In this document: piece after piece, positions 44,882 to 53,514 of the stretch
Position numbering within the stretch: the stretch's first letter is position 1
Layout: every line of letters begins with the position of its first letter
Assembly: GCF_020687805.1 (NCBI RefSeq)
Contig: NZ_JAJEWQ010000002.1
Location: forward strand, 499,300 to 563,299
Direction of reading: 5' to 3'
Length of the DNA: 64,000 nucleotides
Origin: Planctobacterium marinum
Lineage (GTDB): Bacteria > Pseudomonadota > Gammaproteobacteria > Enterobacterales > Alteromonadaceae
Position numbers and translations under genes: made by a program
The notes under the pieces: model-generated
Told to the model about the DNA's origin: nothing
Seen by the model: only the letters and a program-made list of their open reading frames with translations
The model's database searches: none

Positions 44882-45850
44882 ATGTCATTACGACAGTTGT
44901 TTATTGCCCGGGCACTCTGGCTGATGTTTGCAATCAGCCTGGTGTGGTGCGGTATTGTCATTCTTTTGTTTCGGCCAATTCCCTTTGCTGAAATCGACGT
45001 ACTGGATATCATTGGTGAGGCCAGTACTGTGATTATGGCAGGCTTTTTCTCTACTTTTATTGCCCGTTCAAATCATCATGAAAGCACTAAAATGCGTCTG
45101 GTGGCAGCAATGCTGTGCTTGTTTGTGGGAGGAAGTGCCGATTTTATTGATGAATTTTATATCGTCAGATATTGGCCAGCCTTGTTGGAAAACGGTTTTA
45201 AAACCGTTGCTGCCCTGTTTACCTTGTGGGGGTTACTCAGTCTGACCCGGGAAGCAAAAAGCTCCGAGCGGCGGGCTGAACATTTTCGCAAAGTCTCCAG
45301 CCATCTGGGCATGCTGACTCAAATTGGACAGAAAATCACCGGAACACAAAATCTCCATGACATTTTAGAGGTGGTGCACAGTAATATAAACCAGTTGGCC
45401 AATATCGACCTGTTCCGTGTGATTATTTTGCGCAACGGTGAATCAGTTCCGGTTGCGCTGCGACAGCCCCCGGAACAGGCACCATTCGAGGATACAGCCG
45501 TAAAAGCACTGCAAGTGCTGGAACAGTGGGTTTTGCAAAAGCAAACTTCCTTGTACCTGTTTGATCTGATGCGCTGTGCTGAACAGCATCTGGAACCAGA
45601 GCAACTACAGTCGCTGATACAACTACTCAATCAAAACCAACAGTTGCAGGGTGGCAGTGTTTTTATTGTACCGGTGCAATTGGAGACGCAGGTTGTTGGT
45701 GTTTTCACCTTGTTTATGTCTCGCTATCAAGGCCTGGACTCTGAGCAATGCCATAGTGTGGAGTCGATTGCTGCTTACTCCGCGGTAGCCATCAATAATG
45801 CATTGCGCAGCGAAGAACTGGAACGTCAGGAACAGCGCCGGCAGGGGTGA
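44882..45850 (+). CDS. Membrane protein with GAF domain
   Basis: I place the start at ATG 44882 (MSLRQLFIARALW); a GTG at 44843 would add 13 residues. The 322-residue protein has four predicted helices (~8-30, 39-60, 68-88, 94-115), a short coiled linker, and a cytoplasmic GAF domain (~150-315; LTQIGQKITGTQNLHDILEVVHSNINQL). No kinase, GGDEF, EAL or output domain follows. It could be a sensor that passes a signal to a partner. It lies 81 bp after relA in the same direction. I do not recognise a characterised homologue. Confidence 0.75.
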   Translation: MSLRQLFIARALWLMFAISLVWCGIVILLFRPIPFAEIDVLDIIGEASTVIMAGFFSTFIARSNHHESTKMRLVAAMLCLFVGGSADFIDEFYIVRYWPALLENGFKTVAALFTLWGLLSLTREAKSSERRAEHFRKVSSHLGMLTQIGQKITGTQNLHDILEVVHSNINQLANIDLFRVIILRNGESVPVALRQPPEQAPFEDTAVKALQVLEQWVLQKQTSLYLFDLMRCAEQHLEPEQLQSLIQLLNQNQQLQGGSVFIVPVQLETQVVGVFTLFMSRYQGLDSEQCHSVESIAAYSAVAINNALRSEELERQEQRRQG

Positions 45851-45937
45851 TTCGCTGTAAACCGGGCTTGTCGCTGGATTTTTACAGGTTTGCTTGTCAC
45901 TATAGTCGCAATTAAATTCCCCTACATGAGACTGGTA

Positions 45938-46753
45938 ATGTCCCCACACTATTCTGAATTTCCCGGAGTTAATCGTATTTTATGGGTCATGGAACAACTC
46001 CGTGATCCGGTTTCAGGATGCCCCTGGGACAAAGAACAAACCTTTGAAACCATTGTTCCTTATACCATTGAAGAAGCCTATGAAGTGGCTGATGCTATTG
46101 CCTCCGGTGATTTAAGCGATATCAAAGACGAATTAGGGGATTTGCTGTTTCAGGTGGTGTTTTATGCCAAACTCGGACAGGAGCAACAGGCCTTTGACTT
46201 TGATGCCATTGCCGCTCAGGTGGCCGAGAAACTGATTCGCCGACACCCTCATGTTTTTGCCGAGGCTCAGATAGATAGCGAAGAAGCGTTAAACGCTAAC
46301 TGGGAAGCTGTCAAACAGCAGGAAAGACAAGAGCAGGGCAAGGTGCAGGACAGCAGTCTGTTGGCTAATATTCCCAAAGGTATGGCGCCGCTAAAACGGG
46401 CGGTGAAGTTGCAAAAACGCTGTGCCAAAGTCGGTTTTGACTGGGACAATAAACAACAGGTGTCGGCCAAAATTCACGAAGAAATCGAAGAGGTCTTGCA
46501 GGCCAGTCAACAGCAGGATAGTGCAGCCATGTTAGAGGAAGTCGGTGATTTGCTGTTTGCGACGCTCAATTTGGCACGGCACTGTAACGTCGATCCGGAA
46601 CAGGCGTTGTTGTTGGCAAACCGGAAATTCGAATCCCGGTTTCGCCAGGTAGAGAAGCTGGCAGATTCGCAACAAGGATTAGCGTCTATGTCACTGGATG
46701 CCATGGAAGAGCTATGGCAGCAGGTGAAACAAAACGAGAAGCAGGGGAGTTAA
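45938..46753 (+). CDS. mazG: Nucleoside triphosphate pyrophosphohydrolase MazG
   Basis: The start is uncertain; 45938 gives a 271-residue protein beginning MSPHYSEFPGVNRILWV, near the usual length, and 45926 or 45890 are longer options. It has two MazG repeats: the first with RDPVSGCPWDKEQTFETIVPYTIEEAYEV and DIKDELGDLLFQVVFYA (EExxE and ExxD metal sites), the second with KIHEEIEEVLQA and LEEVGDLLFATLNLARH. It hydrolyses NTPs and dNTPs to monophosphates and influences (p)ppGpp levels. The relA-mazG order is standard, but here the GAF-protein gene is inserted between them. Confidence 0.93.
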   Translation: MSPHYSEFPGVNRILWVMEQLRDPVSGCPWDKEQTFETIVPYTIEEAYEVADAIASGDLSDIKDELGDLLFQVVFYAKLGQEQQAFDFDAIAAQVAEKLIRRHPHVFAEAQIDSEEALNANWEAVKQQERQEQGKVQDSSLLANIPKGMAPLKRAVKLQKRCAKVGFDWDNKQQVSAKIHEEIEEVLQASQQQDSAAMLEEVGDLLFATLNLARHCNVDPEQALLLANRKFESRFRQVEKLADSQQGLASMSLDAMEELWQQVKQNEKQGS

Positions 46754-46754
46754 C

Positions 46755-47174
46755 ATGACGGAATTGTGTTTGTCCGGAGGGTGTTATTGTGGCGCTGTAC
46801 GCTTTGAGGTGCAGGGTGAACCCAATGCCAGTTATTTTTGTCATTGCCAGCAGTGTCGCAAATTAACCGGTTCGGCCCACGCCAGTAATATGCAAATAGC
46901 ACCTGATGCGGTGCACTTTACCAGTGGCAATGACAGCATCACCCTGTTCCAATGTGGCAGTGGCAGAGCGTTCAGCAGTGCCTTTTGTAAGCAATGTGGC
47001 TCAGGGGTACCGTTTTTGGGTAAATCCGGTGACTGGATGTATGTGCCAATTGGCAGTCTTGACGATACTCCGGAAGATCTGATTGATTACAATATCTTCT
47101 GGGATGACAGAGCTAACTGGTACGAAACTGGTTTATCTGCGCCCTGTTGCAGTGAGTTTCCGCCTTCTGAATAA
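46755..47174 (+). CDS. GFA/CENP-V-family zinc protein
   Basis: This 139-residue protein has the cysteine layout of glutathione-dependent formaldehyde-activating enzyme-like proteins: GGCYCGAVRFEVQG, FCHCQQCRKLTGSAHASN and FCKQCGSGVPF, giving two zinc sites. It starts 1 bp after the mazG stop with GGGGAG as ribosome site, so it is probably co-transcribed. Most members have no proven activity and the enzymatic name should not be taken literally. Confidence 0.9.
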   Translation: MTELCLSGGCYCGAVRFEVQGEPNASYFCHCQQCRKLTGSAHASNMQIAPDAVHFTSGNDSITLFQCGSGRAFSSAFCKQCGSGVPFLGKSGDWMYVPIGSLDDTPEDLIDYNIFWDDRANWYETGLSAPCCSEFPPSE

Positions 47175-47194
47175 GGAAAGATAAAGGAATTTTG

Positions 47195-47887
47195 ATGAAA
47201 ACAATCGGCTTGTTAGGCGGTATGAGTTGGCAGAGTACCCTCGGATATTATCAGCAGATTAATGAACTGGTAGCTCTTAAACTGGGAGGTTTACACTCCG
47301 CCAAAATCGCTATGCGCAGTGTGGATTTTGCACCGGTTGCAGCAATGCAAAAGCAGGACCGCTGGCAGGAAATGGGGCAGTTGTTAAGCGCTGAGGCCCG
47401 ACTTATCGAGGCGGCTGGCGCGGACTGTTTACTTATTTGTACCAATACCATGCATCTTGTGGCTGAACAGGTGGCAGAGGCGATTAGTATTCCATTACTG
47501 CATATTGCTGATGCAACGGCACAACAGTTACACGCTCAGCAACAGCAAAAAGTGGCCTTATTGGGCACGGTCTTTACCATGCAAAAGTCCTTCTATAAAG
47601 ATCGCATCAGAGAGCGTTTTGGTATTGAGGTCATTGTTCCCGATAACGCAGCGCAATTGCAGGTTAACGATGTCATTTACAATGAGCTGTGTGTCGGCCA
47701 GATTTCGGAAACATCCCGTCAGCAGTTCCTGAATATTATTGCTGAGCTGAAACAGCGCGGTGCCGAAGGGGTTATTCTGGGGTGCACTGAAATTGGCTTA
47801 TTGGTTCAACAGCAGCATTGCAGCCTGCCTTTGTTTGATACTACCTCGATACATGCTAAAGCCGCCGTGGATTTTGCCCTTGCCTGA
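47195..47887 (+). CDS. Aspartate/glutamate racemase family protein
   Basis: This 230-residue two-domain racemase has MKTIGLLGGMSWQSTLGYYQ at the start, the first catalytic Cys in LLICTNTMHLVAE and the second in VILGCTEIGLLV. It is closest in wording to YgeA/aspartate racemase types. It interconverts L- and D-amino acids without cofactor; which amino acid is unknown. AAAGGAA precedes the ATG at 47195. The last 35 bp are shared with the next gene in another frame. Confidence 0.9.
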   Translation: MKTIGLLGGMSWQSTLGYYQQINELVALKLGGLHSAKIAMRSVDFAPVAAMQKQDRWQEMGQLLSAEARLIEAAGADCLLICTNTMHLVAEQVAEAISIPLLHIADATAQQLHAQQQQKVALLGTVFTMQKSFYKDRIRERFGIEVIVPDNAAQLQVNDVIYNELCVGQISETSRQQFLNIIAELKQRGAEGVILGCTEIGLLVQQQHCSLPLFDTTSIHAKAAVDFALA

Positions 47888-48356
47888 TTCAGATGTTGTT
47901 ACCCTGCAAGAGGTGACAGAGCCAGATTGTGAGTCATTAACCCGGCTTGCCCTGGCGTCGAAGCAATATTGGGGCTACAGCGATGACTTTATGCAGTCTT
48001 GTTATGCCGAGTTAGCGGTATCTCCGGAAAAGTTAGCGCGCCGGGAATATTGTTATAAAAAAGCCCTGTCGGGTGGGGATATTGTGGGCTTTTATTGTCT
48101 GCAAAAACTCAGCGCCGTAAAGTTTGAAGTCGAAGCTTTATTTGTTTCGCCGGAACAGATTGGTAAGGGAGTGGGTAAACTGCTTTGGCTGGATTTGTTG
48201 AGTACAGTAACTGAGCTGGGCGCTACGCAATTGCTGATTGCGTCAGACCCAAACGCAGAGGCGTTTTATCTTAGCATGGGAGCGGTGAAAGCCGGTGACA
48301 TAGCCTCGGGCAGCATTCCTGGCAGAAGCCTGCCACTGTTGGTGGTTAACCTATAG
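47853..48356 (+). CDS. GNAT-family N-acetyltransferase
   Basis: A start at ATG 47853, inside the end of the racemase gene, gives 167 residues; a start just after it (TTG codons near 47874) is also possible. The domain shows the acetyl-CoA motif region VEALFVSPEQIGKGVGKLLW (Q/R-x-x-G-x-G/A type loop) and the later QLLIASDPNAEAFYLSMGAVK that is common in GNAT enzymes. The substrate is unknown. Overlap suggests translational coupling with the racemase. Confidence 0.82.
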   Translation: MLKPPWILPLPDSDVVTLQEVTEPDCESLTRLALASKQYWGYSDDFMQSCYAELAVSPEKLARREYCYKKALSGGDIVGFYCLQKLSAVKFEVEALFVSPEQIGKGVGKLLWLDLLSTVTELGATQLLIASDPNAEAFYLSMGAVKAGDIASGSIPGRSLPLLVVNL

Positions 48357-48489
48357 CGCTAAGTGTTTGCAAGTTGCAGCACGGCAATACCCGTCAAAGG
48401 CGTCGTTTGGCCAAATATAACAGCGCTTGCTGAATGAGACTCGTGGTTGGATTTGGTTGCCGGTGTGCGCTACATAACAAAGCCTTCGA

Positions 48490-49029
48490 CTACCCGGCAA
48501 AGACTTTTGGTGGTTTTAATGCCTTGCTGTAAAACCCTGAATTGTCAAAGCAACACACTCTTCGCTTTCCTTCAGACAACATACTACGGGCATCAGAAAT
48601 TCTTTTAGCGCGTGTCTTTGCCTGCCTGGCAGACTCTACCCAATGAATCCAGTCGACTCTTGCAATGGTCGTGGTACTTTGCCACGTTTCAAGGGCTTCG
48701 GCAGAGCTTTGAATTGAGTCAGCTAAATCTTTGGGAACACTGGGTTCAGGCTCTTCTGTCGCCGGGCTCAATTCAAATACATATTCCTCTCCCATAAGAA
48801 GATTGCCCGATACCAGGTCTTTGGAGCTCAGCTTAAGCCAGTGACTCAAATTACCATCAGGCTCCAGCGTTACCTGAAATGCGTAACCAGCAACGGATAC
48901 ATCGGCGGTAGTTCTGCCTCGCCGGGGCAGACAGTCGCTAACTGCTTTAGGCACAACAACAAAAGCTTCAAAATCAGATTCTGCCTTTTGAGGCTGTAAT
49001 ACCCTGGCGCTAAATTGAGACACTGCCAC
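48490..49029 (-). CDS. YdeI/OmpD-associated family protein with DUF1905-like N-terminus
   Basis: This 179-residue protein has an N-terminal beta-barrel of DUF1905 type (~3-92; FEAFVVVPKAVSDCLPRRGRTT, FQVTLEPDGNLSHWLKLSS) and a C-terminal YdeI-like helical region (~105-170; PKDLADSIQSSAEALETWQ, RVDWIHWVESARQAKTRAKRI). YdeI homologues have been linked to tolerance of antimicrobial peptides, but the biochemical role is unknown. It stands alone on the minus strand between genes of the plus strand. Confidence 0.85.
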   Translation of the reverse strand: MAVSQFSARVLQPQKAESDFEAFVVVPKAVSDCLPRRGRTTADVSVAGYAFQVTLEPDGNLSHWLKLSSKDLVSGNLLMGEEYVFELSPATEEPEPSVPKDLADSIQSSAEALETWQSTTTIARVDWIHWVESARQAKTRAKRISDARSMLSEGKRRVCCFDNSGFYSKALKPPKVFAG

Positions 49030-49341
49030 TGGCTATAATCCTTATCTCTTGGTTGGTTTAATGAGCAAATACCTGTTGGCTATATTGCGATAAACATGAA
49101 CGCCTGCCAATGAGTTTTTGCTCCTGTTTTCTCGGGACTGGTGCTGACAGCATAGCGGAAACCAGGCAAAAAACAGACAGGATATCCAGTTTAATTTACC
49201 TTGCCAGCCTCACTAAACCCCTGCTTCCGGTCGTGTTCCAAGTCCATTTGAATAAGGCCCTGTTGTGCGATTTGCTGCCAGGGGGGGGGCGTCTCGAACG
49301 CAGTCATCAAGCGTTAAGCGGCGCTTCAGATAACTTCGCTC
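49030..49341. other. Non-coding stretch containing a run of nine G
   Basis: No convincing gene was found here. A tract of nine consecutive G lies at 49281-49289, about 210 bp before the start of the beta-barrel protein gene. Base composition is otherwise ordinary. A short open frame at 49110-49379 has no family resemblance and no ribosome site. Confidence 0.5.
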
Positions 49342-49497
49342 ATACTGCGCATCAAATATTTACCCTTGTTGTGGGGTAAATATTTCCGCAGACATAATTG
49401 CTTGCAGATTGCTCATATACAGCAATATACGAAACGTTATACTGCGCATCCGGTCAAGAGGACCGGTTTTCCAACACACACTTTTAAGGAATTTTTT
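49342..49497 (+). promoter_or_regulatory. Structured leader of the beta-barrel protein gene
   Basis: The region has three notable parts. A perfect 12-bp inverted repeat, AAATATTTACCC/GGGTAAATATTT, lies at 49354-49385. A possible promoter follows (TTGCAG at 49402-49407, 18-bp spacer, TATACG at 49426-49431). A CCGGTC-AAGAG-GACCGG hairpin with TTTT lies at 49450-49470, only 28 bp before the start codon. The 12-mer ATACTGCGCATC occurs at 49342-49353 and again at 49439-49450. The hairpin plus T-run could act as an attenuator or end a short leader RNA. Confidence 0.45.
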
Positions 49498-50064
49498 ATG
49501 AAGAAGTCTCTTTTAGGCCTTTCCGTTGCTTTACTTTTTTCCGGCGCTGCTTTTGCAAAATCTCCCAGCTGGGATTTGGTTGAATTGAGTTATGTTAAAG
49601 CAGAAATCGATGATACAGACCTGGAGCCAGATGGCTTTGGTTTGTCGGGTTCTGTACTGGTAACCGAGAATATCTTCCTGATGGCGGATTACAACGCATT
49701 AAGTGATGACATTTCGGGTATCGATCTGGATCTGGACACCATCAGCGCTGGCGTGGGTTATCGCTATGGCGTCTCGCCAACGACAGATCTGTTTGCCAGT
49801 ATTTCTTATGAATACGCTGATGCCTCTGCATTAGGTATATCCGAGAGCGACAATGGCTATTCACTAGCCGTGGGCGCTCGCTCCATGTTAACCGATGCCT
49901 TTGAATTGGGCGGCTCAATTTCCTATGTTGACATTGAAGAAGATGACACTACCTTCACCATCGAAGGACGTTACTATTTCACTGACAATTTTGCCGCTGG
50001 TGTGAGTTATGGTGTAGCAGAAGATGCCGACCTGTACACTGTTAGTTTGCGCTACGCATTCTGA
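49498..50064 (+). CDS. Small outer-membrane beta-barrel protein
   Basis: The start at 49498 has AAGGA upstream and a classic signal peptide (KKSLLGLSVALLFSGAAFA). The 188-residue protein shows alternating strands such as FLMADYNALS, AGVGYRYGVSP, FASISYEYADA and a final VSLRYAF with C-terminal Phe, the sorting signal for outer-membrane barrels. About eight strands are expected, similar to OmpA/OmpW-like minimal barrels. The acidic composition (many Asp/Glu) is typical of marine species. A strong terminator follows. Confidence 0.85.
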   Translation: MKKSLLGLSVALLFSGAAFAKSPSWDLVELSYVKAEIDDTDLEPDGFGLSGSVLVTENIFLMADYNALSDDISGIDLDLDTISAGVGYRYGVSPTTDLFASISYEYADASALGISESDNGYSLAVGARSMLTDAFELGGSISYVDIEEDDTTFTIEGRYYFTDNFAAGVSYGVAEDADLYTVSLRYAF

Positions 50065-50078
50065 TAAACGCTTATTTT

Positions 50079-50105
50079 AAGGTGGCCCGATGGCCACCTT
50101 TTTTA
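50079..50105 (+). terminator. Rho-independent terminator of the beta-barrel gene
   Basis: GGTGGCC-CGAT-GGCCACC (50081-50098) is a perfect 7-bp GC-rich stem, flanked by AA before and TTTTTT after. It lies 15 bp after the stop codon. Confidence 0.93.
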
Positions 50106-50131
50106 TTTGGTTCAACAGGCTTCAATAAACT

Positions 50132-50692
50132 ATGCGTTTAATGCTTGTTTCTGATATTTTTGGTGATACCCCGGCGTTGCGGCAACTGGCCGAAGCCATT
50201 GATGGTAACGCGAAAATTGTCCACCCTTATCGCGATATATCGCCTGCTTTTAACACTGAGCAAGATGCTTATCAATACTTTAGCGAGAGGGTAGGGCTGG
50301 CGCAGTATGCTCAGTTTCTGTTACAAGAGCTAAAGGATACACCAGCGCCCGTGTTTCTTTTAGGTTTCAGTGTTGGTGCCTCAGCGATATGGCAGTTGTC
50401 CGGTCAACTGGAGCCAGACAAAATAGCGCTGGCCAAAGGTTACTATGGCAGCCAGATTCGTAACCATTTATCGCTAACCCCTTGCTTTCCGATGGAACTG
50501 GTCTTTCCCGCCAGTGAACCTCACTTTTGCGTCGCAGAGTTAATGGCAGCCTTGCAGAGCAAACAAAATCTTATTATCCGACAGACAGAATTTAGACACG
50601 GCTTCATGAACAAGTTGTCAGTCAATTTCTGTAGAGAAGGTTATCAGCAGGAGCTTGAAGTACTAAACAACTGTTTTACTCAGCAGCACTAA
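50132..50692 (+). CDS. Dienelactone hydrolase-like alpha/beta hydrolase
   Basis: This 186-residue protein has an N-terminal VSDIFGDTPALRQLAEAI, a nucleophile elbow GFSVGASAIW (Ser near 97) and a late His in EFRHGFMN. The layout is that of small dienelactone-hydrolase-like proteins, though the usual nucleophile Cys is Ser here. The substrate is unknown. The last 17 bp overlap the convergent gene on the other strand. Confidence 0.75.
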   Translation: MRLMLVSDIFGDTPALRQLAEAIDGNAKIVHPYRDISPAFNTEQDAYQYFSERVGLAQYAQFLLQELKDTPAPVFLLGFSVGASAIWQLSGQLEPDKIALAKGYYGSQIRNHLSLTPCFPMELVFPASEPHFCVAELMAALQSKQNLIIRQTEFRHGFMNKLSVNFCREGYQQELEVLNNCFTQQH

Positions 50693-51083
50693 TTTTTTCA
50701 TTTACCCAGGCAATGGCGTCATCGACGCTGGCAAAAAAATCGTGGGGTTCCGCCGCTTTACCATAAATTTCACTGAGGTGCTTTTGACTCATTAGCGGGG
50801 CATCGCTATGCGTTATCACCAGTCCGGTTGCCGTGCGTCCAACTTGTTTTTCACGCAATACAATTTCTACAAGCTTATCAGCGGCTTCGGGAACGTGAAT
50901 GGCTTGTCCATAAAAGTCACCTACCATCCCCCAGGGACTACCATACAAAGGCCGGGTTAATGCGGTAAATTCATCCGCGGCAGCGTTCATGGATTCCAAA
51001 TTCCAGGGGCCGGTACCTTTGAATACAATGATTCTGCCCACCAGATGAGCTTCAAACGATCCATGCTGTTTAAAATTTGCCAT
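50676..51083 (-). CDS. Hypothetical protein, STAS-like fold possible
   Basis: This 135-residue soluble protein has no signal peptide. The pattern of alternating strands and helices (GSFEAHLVGRIIVFKGTGPWN at the start, then YGSPWGMVGDFYGQAIHVPEAADKL, ending with DAIAWVNEKI) resembles SpoIIAA/STAS-like folds seen in proteins that measure membrane or lipid state. That comparison is weak. It is convergent with the hydrolase gene, overlapping by 17 bp. Confidence 0.65.
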   Translation of the reverse strand: MANFKQHGSFEAHLVGRIIVFKGTGPWNLESMNAAADEFTALTRPLYGSPWGMVGDFYGQAIHVPEAADKLVEIVLREKQVGRTATGLVITHSDAPLMSQKHLSEIYGKAAEPHDFFASVDDAIAWVNEKISAAE

Positions 51084-51222
51084 ACTCTGGTTATTTGAAG
51101 AGGAAACAAATTAGATTGTAAGAGTGATTGTCGGTTCTGCAAGTCATTTTTTAAAGTGAAGGGATATCAACCTGATAGCAAAACAGGTATGGTAAAAAAC
51201 AAAAGAATTCAAAATTTTGTAT

Positions 51223-51684
51223 ATGTCCCAATTCCATCTGGCACAACTCAATATTGCTACTGCCCTGGCAGAAATGGATTCTCCGGTGATGAAAGATTTT
51301 GTCGATAATCTGGAGCGTATCAATCTGTTAGGTGAGCAATCCCCCGGCTTTGTCTGGCGTATGAAAGATGACTCCGGCAATGCAACGGCGATTCCCGTTT
51401 ACGACGATCCCAGCATCATTGCAAATCTAACGGTATGGCAGGATCCGGAGTCGTTGAAAAACTTTTTGTTTAAAACAGAACATGCGCAGTTTTTAAAGCG
51501 TAAAAAAGAATGGTTTATGCCGGTTAAGCAGGCTACCTACGTACTGTGGTGGATACCGGCGGGCCACTTGCCCACTTTACCCGAAGCCAAAGCTAAATTG
51601 GCGACGTTGCGTGAACATGGAGAGACTGCGCAAGCATTCTCTTTTAAAAAATTGTTTCCGGCCGAAACTGAGAAACAGGATTAA
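51223..51684 (+). CDS. DUF3291 family protein
   Basis: The ATG at 51223 is preferred over an in-frame TTG 6 bp upstream. The 153-residue protein matches DUF3291: HLAQLNIATALAEMDSPVMKDFVDNLERIN, SPGFVWRMKDD, LTVWQDPESLKNFLF and VLWWIPAGHLPTLPEAKAKL (the latter spanning residues ~110-130). The fold is a ferredoxin-like dimer similar to antibiotic-biosynthesis monooxygenases; activity is unproven. It sits 4 bp before the haemolysin III gene and is likely in one operon with it. Confidence 0.85.
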   Translation: MSQFHLAQLNIATALAEMDSPVMKDFVDNLERINLLGEQSPGFVWRMKDDSGNATAIPVYDDPSIIANLTVWQDPESLKNFLFKTEHAQFLKRKKEWFMPVKQATYVLWWIPAGHLPTLPEAKAKLATLREHGETAQAFSFKKLFPAETEKQD

Positions 51685-51688
51685 TTTT

Positions 51689-52324
51689 ATGGTTAAGGCT
51701 GAAAGCTATTCGCGTCGTGAAGAGTTAATCAACATCTGGTCGCACTTTTTCGGATTCTTATTGGCCATTATTGGCTTAGCTATGTTGCTGCACAAAAGTG
51801 TACCTCTGGGTGTGATGGAATTGGTTTCTGTGGCTATTTTTGGCAGTAGTATGATACTGCTTTTTCTGGCTTCGACTCTGTATCACCGAGCCAGTACACC
51901 GCGAGCGCGAGCAAAACTGAGGGTGTTTGATCACTGTGCCATTTTTGTGTTTATCGCAGGTACTTATACGCCTTTTGCCTTGTTGGGTTTGACGGGGGTA
52001 ACTGGCTGGTGGATTTTCGGTATCAGTTGGGGATTAGCCGTTGTAGGAATTGTACTGAAATTGTTTTTTACCGGACGTTTTAAGTTACTGTCCACTGGTG
52101 TTTATTTATTTATGGGGTGGCTCATCCTGTTTGCTGGCAAAACGCTGTTCGATAATTTGTCTGCTCCCGCCCTGTTTTGGCTGACCGCCGGCGGTGTAGT
52201 TTATACCCTGGGGGCAGTGTTGTATTCTTTTAAAAGTCTACCTTATACCCATGCTATTTTTCATATTATGGTGATGTTGGGAGGTGCCTGCCACTTTTAT
52301 TCCGTCTATGAATATGTGCTGTAG
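51689..52324 (+). CDS. Haemolysin III / PAQR family membrane protein
   Basis: This 211-residue protein starts at ATG 51689 with AGGA upstream. It has seven helices and the family's conserved polar residues: INIWSHFFGF in the first helix, STLYHRASTP, FDHCAIFVFIAGTYTPF, and the C-terminal PYTHAIFHIMVMLGGACHF. His and Asp residues in these motifs form a zinc site in PAQR homologues, which act as hydrolases. The E. coli equivalent is YqfA. Physiological function in bacteria is unclear. Confidence 0.9.
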   Translation: MVKAESYSRREELINIWSHFFGFLLAIIGLAMLLHKSVPLGVMELVSVAIFGSSMILLFLASTLYHRASTPRARAKLRVFDHCAIFVFIAGTYTPFALLGLTGVTGWWIFGISWGLAVVGIVLKLFFTGRFKLLSTGVYLFMGWLILFAGKTLFDNLSAPALFWLTAGGVVYTLGAVLYSFKSLPYTHAIFHIMVMLGGACHFYSVYEYVL

Positions 52325-52431
52325 ACTCGCTATCACTCAAACAATCTCGAGCTGATCTGACAGCGGCGCTGGAGTAGATTCCAACCTACCTGGATGTGTC
52401 GGGTTTTGTTGTCAAAAAGCGGCAATTCGTC

Positions 52432-52452
52432 AGCCGGGCTGAAAGCCCGGCT
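52432..52452 (-). terminator. Stem-loop downstream of rpoS
   Basis: AGCCGGGCT-GAA-AGCCCGGCT is a perfect 9-bp GC-rich stem located 12 bp after the rpoS stop codon (minus strand). No T-run follows on the minus strand. On the plus strand AAACAAATTTTT follows, so it may also end the haemolysin III transcript. Confidence 0.6.
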
Positions 52453-52463
52453 AAACAAATTTT

Positions 52464-53441
52464 TCAGGACAGTTTGTTAAATAGTGATTCCAGGCTCAGG
52501 CCTTGTTGCGACAGAATTTCACGTAAACGGCGTAGTGCTTCTACCTGAATTTGTCTGACCCGTTCACGGGTGAGTCCGATCTCAGCGCCGACATCTTCCA
52601 GGGTTGAAGGCTCGTAGCCCAGCAGACCAAATCGTCTGGCTAAGACTTCGCGTTGCTTCGGGTTAAGTTCACCCAACCATTCAACGATATTGCATCGGAT
52701 ATCATTATCCTGCACTTCGTCTTCAGGACCACTGCCGCGCTCGTCAGCAATAACATCCAGTAAGGCTTTGTCGTTTTCACTGCCGATAGGCGTGTCTACA
52801 GAAGTTATACGTTCATTCAAACGCAACATTTTTGCGACATCTTTTACCGGTTTTTGCAGCGCGTTTGCAATTTCTTCTGCTGTGGGTTCGTGATCAAGTT
52901 TTTGTGCCAGCTCTCTGGCTGCGCGCAGATAAACGTTAAGTTCTTTAACCACATGAATCGGCAAACGAATGGTTCGCGTTTGGTTCATGATGGCTCTTTC
53001 AATGGTCTGGCGAATCCACCAGGTGGCATAGGTTGAAAAACGGAAACCGCGTTCCGGGTCGAATTTTTCAACCGCGCGGATAAGTCCCAAGTTGCCTTCT
53101 TCAATGAGATCCAGAAGCGCCAGGCCTCTGTTGTTATAGCGGCGAGCGATTTTAACCACCAAACGCAAATTACTGACGATCATGCGTTTTCTGGAGGCTT
53201 CGTCACCTTTGAGTGCGCGTCGCGCAAAAAATACTTCTTCTTCAGCGGTGAGTAGTGGTGAATATCCTATTTCACCCAAATAAAGTTGTGTAGCGTCAAG
53301 GTTTTTTTGAATTTCTTCCTGACTGGCAAGAATGTCTTCGAGTGCGTCACTTTGATCTACTTCCTCGACTTCCATTTCTGAAACATCATCATCCAGATTT
53401 TCTGAGGCAAGTTCAATGACTGAGGTACTATTATTGGCCAT
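52464..53441 (-). CDS. rpoS: RNA polymerase sigma factor RpoS
   Basis: This 325-residue stationary-phase/general-stress sigma factor has region 1.2 ([21 protein letters not shown]), region 2 ([42 protein letters not shown] onward, with [18 protein letters not shown]), region 3 (~165-245) and region 4 helix-turn-helix ([20 protein letters not shown]). Length and the acidic N-terminus fit RpoS rather than RpoD or RpoH. An AGGAGA site precedes the ATG. It is downstream of nlpD by 73 bp; in E. coli its main promoter lies inside nlpD. Confidence 0.96.
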   Translation of the reverse strand: MANNSTSVIELASENLDDDVSEMEVEEVDQSDALEDILASQEEIQKNLDATQLYLGEIGYSPLLTAEEEVFFARRALKGDEASRKRMIVSNLRLVVKIARRYNNRGLALLDLIEEGNLGLIRAVEKFDPERGFRFSTYATWWIRQTIERAIMNQTRTIRLPIHVVKELNVYLRAARELAQKLDHEPTAEEIANALQKPVKDVAKMLRLNERITSVDTPIGSENDKALLDVIADERGSGPEDEVQDNDIRCNIVEWLGELNPKQREVLARRFGLLGYEPSTLEDVGAEIGLTRERVRQIQVEALRRLREILSQQGLSLESLFNKLS

Positions 53442-53514
53442 GAGTGAAGTTCTCCTGTCATGGATTATCAGTTATACCCTTCCCACGTCATCTTTTATTA
53501 TTATTGTTTTTACA

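Noticed and set aside
49110-49379. Plus-strand frame of 89 codons upstream of the beta-barrel gene
   Set aside because: It has no ribosome site and no resemblance, spans the G9 tract and ends in the regulatory dyad; best read as non-coding.
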